Below the pieces are notes generated by a model that was not told where the DNA came from, did not search any database, and saw only the letters and a program-made list of their open reading frames with translations. A DNA stretch of 64,000 bases. It comes from Hondaea fermentalgiana. Taxonomy: Eukaryota; Sar; Bigyra; Thraustochytrida; Thraustochytriidae. Of the stretch, positions 20,508-29,785 are shown in pieces. How positions within the stretch are numbered: position 1 is the first letter of the stretch; each line of letters starts with the position of its first letter. A program made the translations under genes and the position numbers. The DNA lies in the NCBI GenBank assembly GCA_014084085.1, contig NPFB01000119.1, positions 53,692 through 117,691 on the forward strand, written 5' to 3'.

Positions 20508-22246
20508 TGCCAGCCTGCCGCGCAGCTGCTCGCTCGCCTCCGCCCGCCGAGCTCCTTCGCCGCCGCCTCATCGGCCAGCCATGCCATCATCATTTTACGC
20601 ACAGACAGCAGAGCAAAGCAGAGCAGAGCAGAGCAGAGCGCCCCCGGGGCACTAACAAGCAGGGAATGAATGACTTGACTGCGATGCGGGGAGGCGTGGG
20701 ACGCGAGGCTCAAGGGACTCGGCAGGGAGAGAGGGAGGAGGGAGGGCAGGGCAGGGCAGGGCGCGGCCGTGCTGGACGAGGAGGGAGGAGGCCGCGAGGT
20801 CCATCCGCACCGTGCACGCAGGGCTGCAGAGGCTGCCTTGGCCTTTCGCGTCTCTCGCGTCTCGACCGCTGCTCCGTGCCGCACCGCTGGCGCACCCTCG
20901 ATTCAGGTCCCGCCTGCCGCGCCGCCACCGCTCGTGTCGCGAGCACGCGCCGGCGCAGGAAGCAGAGACATGCGTGGTCTTCACTCCTTTCTGCTGGCAG
21001 TGGCTGCGTTGAGCTGCCCCAAGTTGGTCCGCGGCTGTGGCCGCACCGACCACGACCACGACAGCAAGTTGTATCTTTCTTCGCGCTCCTTCCGGGGCTG
21101 CCGCAGCCGACCGCTAGCTAAGCTGCTGCTGCAGCTGCGTCCATTCCATTCCTTTCTGCTTCGACGGCACGCCATCAAAGGCATCGGCGCCGCGGAGCTT
21201 TACGGATTCAGGACACCGCGGCAGCAATCATCGTGACGGTTGCCGCCAGTGCGTAGGTAGTCGAAGGCCGCTCACGCACTTGCTCACTGCCAGCTGCAGC
21301 TTGGCTTGGCTAGTTCCTGCTTGCTCCAGCAGTGGCAGCACGGATTGGATGGCTCAAGAGGCCAGGCCGCTGAGCCACCCACCTTGGCCAGCCAGTTGCA
21401 CTGGCAGTGGCAAGCAGGCAGGCTGGTGCGAGAACTGCTGAATGACAAAAAGGATCAACCAAGCCGCAGCCGTCCAAAAACTCAGACCCTCCTTGCTTGC
21501 TTTTTCATTCTTTCTTTACGTCACCGCCGCACCGGCAACTTGACGCGGCGAAGGACCCCCCCCTGCTCGCCCCACTAGGCGCCCGGCTACCGCACGACCT
21601 AGGGCCGAGCCCCGCGCGAGCCGCGCGTGCGTCCCCAGTCGGTCCGGCGAGGGGCGGAGAGAGGACGCAGCCGCGCACGTCCCCTCTGGCGCCTCCGCTG
21701 AGGGACGTGCCGGGAGACCCTGCGAGGGACAGCCGCCCTCACATGTGAGAGGCCGCGACCGCGCGTATAGCCGACTTGCCGCGGCCGCGCGCAAGTGGCG
21801 CCGCGCGGATAGCATACTTGTCGCAACGGCAGTGAGCGCCGAGTTCGGTTAGCTGACTTGCGCACGCGCGGCGGGGGCTTTTTCGACTTGCACGCGCTCT
21901 CAGCCCTACTTGCGGCGCAAACCGTGCCAGTCGAGTATAATTTTGTTGACACACTGGTGGAAGCGAGCCGCCAAGCGACGCGACAACGACACCAACAAAA
22001 CAGAAAAAAAAAAGGGGAAACAAGTAAGAAAGAAAGAAGTTGGAAAGGTTCTCTTGGTTGCGCATTCCCGTACTTGCACTTTGTTTATAAATTATTTGCA
22101 CACTGGCAGCTGCACCTGCAGCCTGACTGTCGGATCGATCGCCGTTGATGCCGGTCGCATGCATGCATGGCCGACCGATCAACGCTCGCTCGCACGAACG
22201 CGAACGACTCGGAGAAGCAGCAGCTAGCTGCAGCCCGAAAGAACCG

Positions 22247-22280
22247 AGATGTACGTATACGTACGTTCGTACGTACGGTC
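22247..22280. repeat. TACG palindromic cluster
   Basis: The block TGTACGTATACGTACG followed by TTCGTACGTACG is built from overlapping self-complementary GTAC/TACG units and can fold on itself. No gene lies next to it. Confidence 0.6.
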
Positions 22281-23190
22281 GGTCGTGCATTCGACCGATC
22301 GATGATCCTCGTGCGACTGAGACAGGCTGTCTGAAGGAGAAGGAGGCCGGGTTTTCGAGCCGTCCTGCGCGCTTCGCTTGCTGTTGCCTGCATCTTCAGT
22401 TGGTTGAGAGAGGAACCACGTAAAAAGTCACGCAGTAACGAACCTACCAACCTTGTGGTAGCGAGTGCTTGCTTGTGTGCTTGCGTGCTTGCGTCAACCT
22501 CTCCATTGGGCATACAACGGTGCCTGGCCGACTGGCCGCCGTAGCCAGCCTCCCCGCGAGGCGTGCCTCTCTCCCCTCGCCTGGCCTGGCCTGCTGTCGT
22601 GGTCTGCTCCCTCCCTCGCTGCAGTCACATCGTGGAACCCATCCACCGGCGAGGATTATCGCGGGCACGGTCAGCTGGCTCAGTATGTGAACATCCGTCC
22701 TTGCGAGTGCGTACGTGTGCCATGGCAGGCGCATAAGACAGACAGTTATTGGCGGCGGCAGCGGGCGCGGTATGGAGGCTGTATGCATGCGTCCAGTGCC
22801 AGTAAAAAGTAAACTAATCAAGTTATGACTTGCTCGGTTGGTTCTTCTGCTGCAGCTGCTGCTGCCTGGTTGGCCGGTTTTCAGCCTCCGCGACGCCTCG
22901 CGCTTGTCTCCCCCGCCGCCGGCGAGTCATCCTGCCGCCGCGTTTTCTTCACAAGTAGGAGCACGAAACAGGCGAAACAAACGAACGATGCGGTGCGCCC
23001 GAGCGGAGCGGCGGCAGGCGGCTGCTTCGGGATGGAGAGGGGCAGGCGAAGGAGGCGGCGGGGGCGTCCGGGAGAGACAGCGCGCGCCGGGCCCCTCTGG
23101 CGCTCCCACTCGCGCGCCGCGTCTGTCTGCGGGGCCACGTCCCCTCTCTCTCACACTCCCACTCCCTCCCCGCCCCCCTTTCCCCCTTCC

Positions 23191-23290
23191 NNNNNNNNNN
23201 NNNNNNNNNNNNNNNNNNNNNNNNNNNNNNNNNNNNNNNNNNNNNNNNNNNNNNNNNNNNNNNNNNNNNNNNNNNNNNNNNNNNNNNNNN
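23191..23290. other. Assembly gap (100 N)
   Basis: A run of exactly 100 N between a C-rich tract and CGAGC repeats. The exact length suggests a conventional gap of unknown true size. Confidence 0.95.
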
Positions 23291-24603
23291 CGAGCCGAGC
23301 CGAGCCGCGTCGAGTAGAGAGAGAGAGACGCCCGGCTGGCTGGCCGGCCAGCCAGCCAGCGCGCTGGCTGTGCGAGGGCGAGAGGTCGACTTGCGGCCGG
23401 CGCGCGGCAAGTGGAGCTCTGCGCGTGCCAAGTGGGCGTTGAGCTTGCAAGAGAAAGAATCGAAAGAATCGGGGTTGAGCGGGGCGAAGAAGGCGGGCGA
23501 GGCGGGCAGACCCGCTCCGCCTGCGCCCGACCGAGCGTCGCATCGGCATGCGCGAAGGCTAGCAGGCTCGCAGGCAGGCAGGCACGCAGGCAGACGGGCA
23601 GACGCGCGAGCCGCGGAGACGGTCTCGGCTCTCGCTCGGCGGGCCGGACAGCGCGCAGGCACGGAGAGAACGCGCGAGCGAGAGAACTCGCGAGCTCAGG
23701 CCACCGCTCTCGCCAAGCGCGCCTAGAAAAACAAAGAGCACAACGCCAAGAAAGCAACCCTCCGCAAGTGCCATTTGCAAGTGGCCGAAGTCAAAGCTTG
23801 CGAGTACGTAAGTCACACAAGAGCAAAAGAGCAACCAGCGACAGCGCGCTCTCTCTCCCTCTCTCTCTTGGCACGCTCTCGCCCCGAGAGCGTGGCGAGT
23901 CCGGCTCATCGATCGAACAGATCAGCAACGCCCGCAAGCAGCGCAGAGCTCGAGCGGAAAGGAAAGGAAAGGAAAGGAAAGGTCGCGAGGCAGGCACAAG
24001 CAGCAGGTGCAGAAAAGGCAACGCACTGCCGGGAGAGCGAAGCCCAAGCGACACTTCGATCAGGCAATCGCTCGATCGCATCTCATTCGATCAATCAGTC
24101 AGTCAATCAATCAATCCTCCTGGCTGGCCGATCGATCGACTGATTGATCGATTGATTGATTGATCGCCCCCTCCCCCCTCCCTCCTCCCTCCTCTCTCCC
24201 CTCTCCCCTCTCCCTCTGCGCGTCTGTCTCAAGTTCCTGCTCTTTCTTTCTTCTTCCTCCCGCGAGCGTGCGTGCGAGCGTGCCTGGGAGAGAGAGGCAG
24301 AGAGAGAGGAGAGAAAGAAGGGGGGGAAAGAAGGAGAGAAGGAGAGAAGGAAAGAAAAGAAGGAAAGAAGGAAGAGGAGGCGCCGGAGCCGACGCCTGCT
24401 CGAGGCAGAGCCGCGCGTGGCCCGGCCCGGCCTCGCCTCGGCGCGAGCAGAACCGCCTCGCCTCGCGCCCCGGAGCAAGACGCCGCCCGCCAGCGCGAGC
24501 GAGACGCCGAGCGCGAGAGGCAGGGCGCGCGACGCGGGAGGGTGTCTCCACCAACCCCCGTGCTGACCGCTCGCGGCCTCGCTGCGCTGCCGCGCGCTGC
24601 CTC

Positions 24604-24642
<39 letters not shown>

Positions 24643-24650
24643 GCAGCAGC
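24604..24650. repeat. (CAG)n tract just upstream of WNK
   Basis: About 15 CAG/CCG units 70 bp before the chosen WNK start. In the WNK frame they would encode Ala, and in another frame Gln. Confidence 0.85.
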
Positions 24651-24720
24651 TCGAGGAGCGGGCATCGGCGCCGTCTCCGCCTTGGCCTGCGCCCCTTCGT
24701 CTCCGCCTCCTCGCCGCGCC

Positions 24721-26432
24721 ATGACGAACGTCGCGCCCTGCGTGGAGAACCCGGTGGAGCCGCCCCTCGCGACACCCGCCGTGCCCACCATGGACGCCGA
24801 GACCGCCGCCGCCGCCGAGGAGGCGCGCTGCCGCAGACCCGCCGCGTCCCCGCCCGCATCACCAACGCAATCGCCCCTGCACGCACCCGCTTCCTCCTGC
24901 TCCTCCTCTTCCTCCTCGACCTCGACGACCGCCGCCACCGCCGTCGCGCCCAGCGCCCTCCTGACGCGAGCGGCGGCGCACGCGCACGCGCACGCGCATC
25001 GCCTCCCGCGCAGCTTCGACGAGAGCGATAACGCAGGTTGGAGCCCGGCGCAGACTCACGCCCAGACAGCAGGCGCCGCACCAGGGCATACCCGCACGCG
25101 CTCCAACTCCTCGCCCGTGAAATACGAAGGCCTCGGCGCGCAGCGGCAGCATGTCGAATACGAAAGCTACGAAGACGCCGAAGACGAAGGAAACATGCAC
25201 TACGACGAGGACGACGACGAGGACGACGACGACGAAGACCTCTCCAGCGGCGGCAAGCGAAACAAAAAGGTCGTCGAGTCCTCGCCCAAGGGCCGCTACG
25301 TCCGCTTTAACGACCTCCTTGGCGAGGGATCCTTCAAGCGCGTGTACCGCGCCTGGGACTCCAACAAAGGTCGCGAGGTCGCCTGGAACACTGTCAGCTT
25401 CGACTCGTCCGCCTCCAGCTCCGGCGGCGCGCGCCGCGTCATCCAGGAAATGCAAATCCTCCAGACTCTCAAGCACGACAAAATCATCAAGTTCTGGGGG
25501 TCCTGGCTCAATCACAAGAAAATGACAGTCGTATTCATCACCGAACTCATCTCCAGCGGCACTCTACAGGATTTTATCCAGGACCGACCTGTCTGCCTCA
25601 ACGTCCTCAAGCGATGGTGCCGCGACATCCTCGATGCGCTCGTTTACCTGCACGGCCATCAGCCCCCCATCATCCATCGCGACATCAAATGCGAAAATGT
25701 CTTCATCAACGGCTGCACCGGCGACCTTCGCATCGGCGATCTCGGCCTTGCCTCCTGGCGACGCGACAATCTGCGCAAGCAGAGCATCCTTGGCACGCCA
25801 GAGTACATGGCGCCAGAGCTCTACGACGAGCACTATGATGAAAAGGTTGACATCTACGCCTTTGGTATGTGCGTCATGGAAATGGTCGTCAAGGAGTCGC
25901 CATACAGCGAGTGCGACAGCGCCGGCCAGATCTTTCGCAAGGTTACGCGCGGAGAACTCCCAGCAGCCTTTTCGCGTATCACCTACGAACCCCTCATCCG
26001 CTTCATCGGCAAGTGCATCCGCCAGCCCGACGAGGGCGCAAGCCGCCCTTCTGCCTCAGAGCTCTTGCAAGACGAATTCTTGCAGGAGCAGGACTCCGAC
26101 GAGGGTCTCGACTGCGCCACATTTGTATTTGCTTCACCCGACGACGAGGCTGAACATACGCCAAGCGTGCCTCCCACCCCGCCCCTCGTTGCTCATAAAG
26201 AAACAGAAGAACTGGCGCCTTCACGCCCTCCCGGAACGTTGGAGCGCTTCAACTCGGAAGCCACCGAAAGTCTACCCATGAGTGACTCCGCCAGTGCCGC
26301 CAGCGTGAGACTCGATGGCGACGCAGTCGTCGTCTTGGAAATGGAGGAAGAGGCCGTACCTGACGATCATCAGCACCATGTGGAGCAGCAACACGTTCCT
26401 CAGGACACCACCGAACCATCATCCTCCCCAGT

Positions 26433-26468
<36 letters not shown>

Positions 26469-27711
26469 GCAACAACCTCAACATTATCAGCAACCCCAGC
26501 AGCAGCAACCTGCACAGGTCGCGCGCCAAGACGCGGATCCTCTCGTTCGCCTTGCCAGCACGCCGCCGATCCCCATCGAAGGTGCTACCCTGCATCATCA
26601 CAACAACCAGCACAATCAGGCCCTCGCCTCTGGACATCCACAAAGACCATACGTGGCAGCCCATCATGATCTTCCTCCCTCTTGCGCGCTTGCCACGCAC
26701 GCGGACGGCACTGCCTCGCCGTTGTCGTACTCGTCTGGCAGCACCTTTCACAGCATGGAGCACAGCGCAGGGTCTGATCCACTGGCCATTTCGTTTGACG
26801 GCCAGACAGTGCTGGCGCCGCCAGCCGTGTCTACCGGAACAGGCGCCCCCGTCGCCGGCCACAGGCTCTCGAGCCTTAGCTCGCCGCCACGCACCGGCGC
26901 ACACGTCCCCTTGCATCCCACCTCGTCGGATCCTCTCGCACATGCTGGACACCAACATGGAACCAGCGTTTCTGGCACGACAATGCCCGGACCGTACAAC
27001 TCCGATCACAGCGCGATCCTCGCTGACCAAGCCGTACGCTCTTCGTCTACAGGAGAACTACCGCTTCCCAGCGAGTCAGGTTACCCGGTCGAGATGCGCT
27101 CGCGCCGCGACTCGGACTGGCTTTGTTCGGCGCACCCGAGCGAGACCATTCCCAACAGCATCCAGGTGGTGCTGACCATTCGTGTCGAGGGCAAGCGCCA
27201 ACGCATTGAGTTCGCGTTCGATCTCACCGAGTCCCCCTCCGAGACCGTTTGCGAAATGGTTCGAGAGGGCGCACTCCCGTCCAACATGCCCGAAAGCGAG
27301 CTCAAGGTTCTCACCTCGCAGCTCGAGCACTTTCGCACCAAGTTCTCCCAGGCGGGGTCTACTGCTCGGCACAGCACCTTTCGCGATCGCTCTTCAAGCT
27401 CCACTTCTCTGGCCTCGGGCTCGTCCGGATCCTCTGCAGATCAGGACGAGGCCCTTCGCGAAGACCTTCGACGCAAGGCGCGCGAGCGCATCGCCGCTGA
27501 AAAGGAGCAGGAGCGCAAACGCTGCCAAGCCGAGATTGAAGACTTGGAGCGCAAGCTCAAGGAGCCCTTTTTTATGGAGTCTGCGGGCCTCCTCAATTCG
27601 AATGCATCCCATTCTGTCATTTCCGGCGCCAGCAGCGTCTCCTCCTGCAACACGATCAACAGCTCTGGCAGAGAGACTGGCTGGCCGGCGCCGCCGCGGA
27701 GCATTCGATGA
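24721..27711 (+). CDS. WNK: WNK (with-no-lysine) serine/threonine kinase
   Basis: 996 codons from ATG 24721. WNK kinases sense chloride and osmotic state and, in animals, phosphorylate SPAK/OSR1. The catalytic domain spans ~191-460. Diagnostic features are the lysine moved into the glycine loop (GEGSFKRVYRAW, K206), the strand VAWNTV where other kinases have VAIK, catalytic HRDIKCEN (D321), DLG at 340 and GTPEYMAPELYDEHYDEKVD from 358. Before it are an Ala/Pro/Ser-rich leader and an acidic stretch (EDDDEDDDDEDL). After it come a Pro/Ser/Gln-rich linker with a poly-Gln run near 571-582, an OSR1_C/PF2-like domain at ~811-860 (VVLTIRVEGKRQRIEFAFDL), and a charged coiled coil at ~905-945. The frame is open 187 codons further upstream, but that part is repeats and is taken as leader. 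No introns. Confidence 0.9.
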
Positions 27712-27813
27712 ACATACTGTATTCATAATCCGTTTTCAACCCTTCGTCCCCCTTGCTCATGCTGTCTCTCGTGCGCGCGCAACAGTCCAAGCCGCGTTGC
27801 AGCGAACCTGTCC

Positions 27814-27892
27814 AAAGCAAGCGAATGAGGTCTTGGCGTTTGTTCGCGAGTGAAAAGTACGAAGCCACGTGGACGCAAGAGCTTAGGCTATA
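27814..27892. repeat. Diverged direct repeat downstream of WNK, copy 1
   Basis: Core shared with 28090-28162: ATGAGGTCTTGGCG, then AGTGAAAA, ACGAAGCCA/ACAAGGCCA and GACG(C/T)AAGAGC. About three quarters of positions match by eye over 70 bp. Confidence 0.65.
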
Positions 27893-28089
27893 CTCTTCAT
27901 TTGAACAAAAAGTACTGTGTTTCTGTGTTATTTTATCCACGTTTTGTTCAAGTTTGAATGACTTACATTGCGAAAGCCGCAATAACAAGAGGGGTATGAC
28001 GTCCAATTTACTTTATCTGCGCAAAAGTGGACCTCTTCCATTGCAATAGTAAAGAAATGACGAGCACGAAGGCAAGGCAGTCGCATTGC

Positions 28090-28162
28090 AAACAAAGCGA
28101 GTCATGAGGTCTTGGCGCTTGCTTGCAAGTGAAAAAATACAAGGCCATACCGACGTAAGAGC
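28090..28162. repeat. Diverged direct repeat downstream of WNK, copy 2
   Basis: Partner of 27814-27892, about 276 bp apart and in the same orientation. No coding potential is apparent in either. Confidence 0.65.
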
Positions 28163-28481
28163 GGCGGACAAGAGCTGGACTTCCTTCCTTGAGGCGTTCT
28201 TTGGCTTGCTCTCCAAGGTAAGGCAAGGCAAGGCAAGGCAAGCGCTTTGCGCAAGCAAAATACGGATCAACTTCAAACAACTGTTTTTCCCCTTTTGATT
28301 TCAAATCAATCTTTTGTGAGACTGCGCGCACAGATTGTCTTGCTCAAGAAGAGAAGGCGGCTTCCAACTCCCTTCTTTTCCGTCACAATTTTTCTCTCCA
28401 TCTCTCCTATGGTTCACTTGTTTGGAAAATGTTTCGTGCTCACGAAAGGTTCGGACGCAACCTTTAGGTTTTTAGCGTACA

Positions 28482-29357
28482 TCACGCGTCGATGCATCGT
28501 GCGCATACTCTGCCATTGGCATCAAATTCGACGCCTTCACGGCGAAGTTGCACGCTTTGCCGACTCAGTGGCGAGGACTCTGCGAGTTTGCCCGAGGCGT
28601 CCACCACACGATGGACACCAGAGACCGTCTTGCATGGATCCTCGCGCCCGATGCGGGTCAGACGTCGCACTTCGGAGGCTACCGTGCGAGGATTCGAACC
28701 AATTTCGCGCGCCACAGCTCCAAAGGTCCACACACGTCCTCGAGGAATGAGCCCCAAGATTGACCGCAGTTTGCACGCATACGCGGCAGTCTTGGGCAGC
28801 AGAAACGCACAAACCCCCTCATACGCATCGTTGTCTGCGCACCCATCTGCTTTGGAATTTCGTTTGTTATGAAGCGTGCTCTCCTGCTTCTTGCTGGTGG
28901 CCAATAAGCTCTTGGTCGCGCCTGGGCGTCCGCGCTTTGCCCCTCGGCGCGGTAGCTTTGTAGCTGCAGATTCAGGATTTACCATGGAACACTCATTCAA
29001 GGCCGTCATGGCCGTCGTCGACGTGGTCGTGGTCGTGCAGGGCGTGCGCCCGTTGTCCTCCTCGCGCTCTAGCGATTTGCGCTCTGGCGAGGGGGCAAAG
29101 TATTTCGATGCTGCGGTTGTTTTCAGTCGCGTCAGGGACGACTCCGACTGCCGCGTCGCCGGCAAGTCTGCGCCAGCGCCAGCGCCAAAGCTGCCAATGC
29201 TGTCTTCGTCGCTGTCCTCGATCCTACTCGGCGAGAGACCGTTCGCGACGGCGTCTTTCTCGCTGGCAGACAAGCGGTCTCCTCCTGCGTCCGGTCCCAG
29301 GCCCTCCTCGTCGGCCTCGCCAGGCGTGGTCGACCGCGCGTCCCCCAGCTCTGCCAT
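28482..29357 (-). CDS. Alkyltransferase-like (ATL) DNA-repair protein with long N-terminal extension
   Basis: 291 codons, ATG at 29357. The last ~90 residues match the DNA-binding domain of O6-alkylguanine-DNA alkyltransferase: LIPRGRVWTFGAVAREIG (the recognition helix), SNPRTVASEVRRLTR (arginine-finger region), HRVVDASGKLAESS and RQSVQLRREGVEF. In true alkyltransferases the acceptor cysteine lies in PCHR; here the equivalent reads SGVHRVV, with no cysteine. That is the mark of ATL proteins, which bind O6-alkylguanine without repairing it and hand it to nucleotide excision repair (known for fission yeast Atl1). The ~195-residue N-terminus is acidic and Ser-rich, then basic (KLPRRGAKRGRPGATKS, a likely nuclear signal). 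It contains ASKYFAPSP, which resembles a degenerate PCNA-binding motif. Usual ATLs are ~100-120 residues. Convergent with WNK. Confidence 0.75.
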   Translation of the reverse strand: MAELGDARSTTPGEADEEGLGPDAGGDRLSASEKDAVANGLSPSRIEDSDEDSIGSFGAGAGADLPATRQSESSLTRLKTTAASKYFAPSPERKSLEREEDNGRTPCTTTTTSTTAMTALNECSMVNPESAATKLPRRGAKRGRPGATKSLLATSKKQESTLHNKRNSKADGCADNDAYEGVCAFLLPKTAAYACKLRSILGLIPRGRVWTFGAVAREIGSNPRTVASEVRRLTRIGREDPCKTVSGVHRVVDASGKLAESSPLSRQSVQLRREGVEFDANGRVCARCIDA

Positions 29358-29785
29358 GACCGTGTCTTTGCTCTGCACGCGTGCAAGGACGGGCGTGCGT
29401 GCGTGCGGGCGTCTCGCAAACCCATTTTGCGCGACGGTTTGTCAGGCGGGCCAGCCGCTCGCCGCCAGCGCAGACGGGGTTTGAAATGCAGGCCAAGAGT
29501 CCCAGCGTGCGCCCCGCAGGGAACGGCGGTCCGAGCCGCGACAAGGGAGGGAGAGAACAGGGGGTCAATTCAGATCTTTACTTGCACGCACGGCGCCGCA
29601 CTGCACGCAGGCAGGCAGTAGTTTTTAGAAATCGGTACCAGGTCCGCGCTGGGCGGCAGTCTCTTTTGGGGCTTGTACGCGGATCCACGCTTGCGCGCAT
29701 CGCGCGGACGAGCGCGCCCGACAGCGCGGCCGCGGCCGGCCAAGACAGTGGGAGCAGAAAGGCCAATTCTCCTGGCCGGTCTCGC
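29358..29785. other. Spacer between two minus-strand genes
   Basis: 428 bp holding the 5' side of the alkyltransferase-like gene and the 3' side of the next gene. (GTGC)-like repeats lie at 29393-29408. No gene or clear motif. Confidence 0.5.

Larger units (their letters stand above)
18481..24720. other. 6.2-kb repeat-rich spacer upstream of WNK, with an assembly gap
   Basis: No gene is supported. The long open frames seen here on both strands are translations of tetranucleotide and CAG-type repeats or of strongly GC-skewed DNA. Contents are (GAAC/GAAT)n at 20432-20507, GCGTTGC-type repeats at 20310-20395, GCAGA repeats at 20607-20640, a GTAC/TACG palindrome near 22247-22280, the 100-N gap, GGAAA repeats near 23957-23982, (GATT)n at 24085-24165, A/G-rich tracts at 24290-24380 and (CAG)n at 24604-24650. 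The last part is probably the 5' leader of WNK. Confidence 0.55.
27712..28481. other. Convergent spacer between WNK and the alkyltransferase-like gene
   Basis: 770 bp without a gene. It carries a diverged direct repeat (27814-27892 and 28090-28162) and a short (GGCAA)n tract near 28217-28240. Confidence 0.6.

Noticed and set aside
20048..20884. 278-codon minus-strand open frame with FVHSFIRS repeats
   Set aside because: The repeat is the translated (GAAC/GAAT)n microsatellite; the rest is compositional. Not a protein gene.
22927..23757. Long open frames across the first assembly gap
   Set aside because: They depend on translating N as open sequence; flanks are low-complexity GC-rich DNA.
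24160..24720. 187-codon in-frame extension upstream of WNK
   Set aside because: Starts in (GATT)n and runs through Arg/Glu/Ala repeats and a CAG array; best read as leader, though an unusually long N-terminus cannot be fully excluded.
28680..28700. GGATTCGAACC resembling a tRNA box B
   Set aside because: It lies inside the recognition-helix codons of the alkyltransferase-like gene and no cloverleaf surrounds it.
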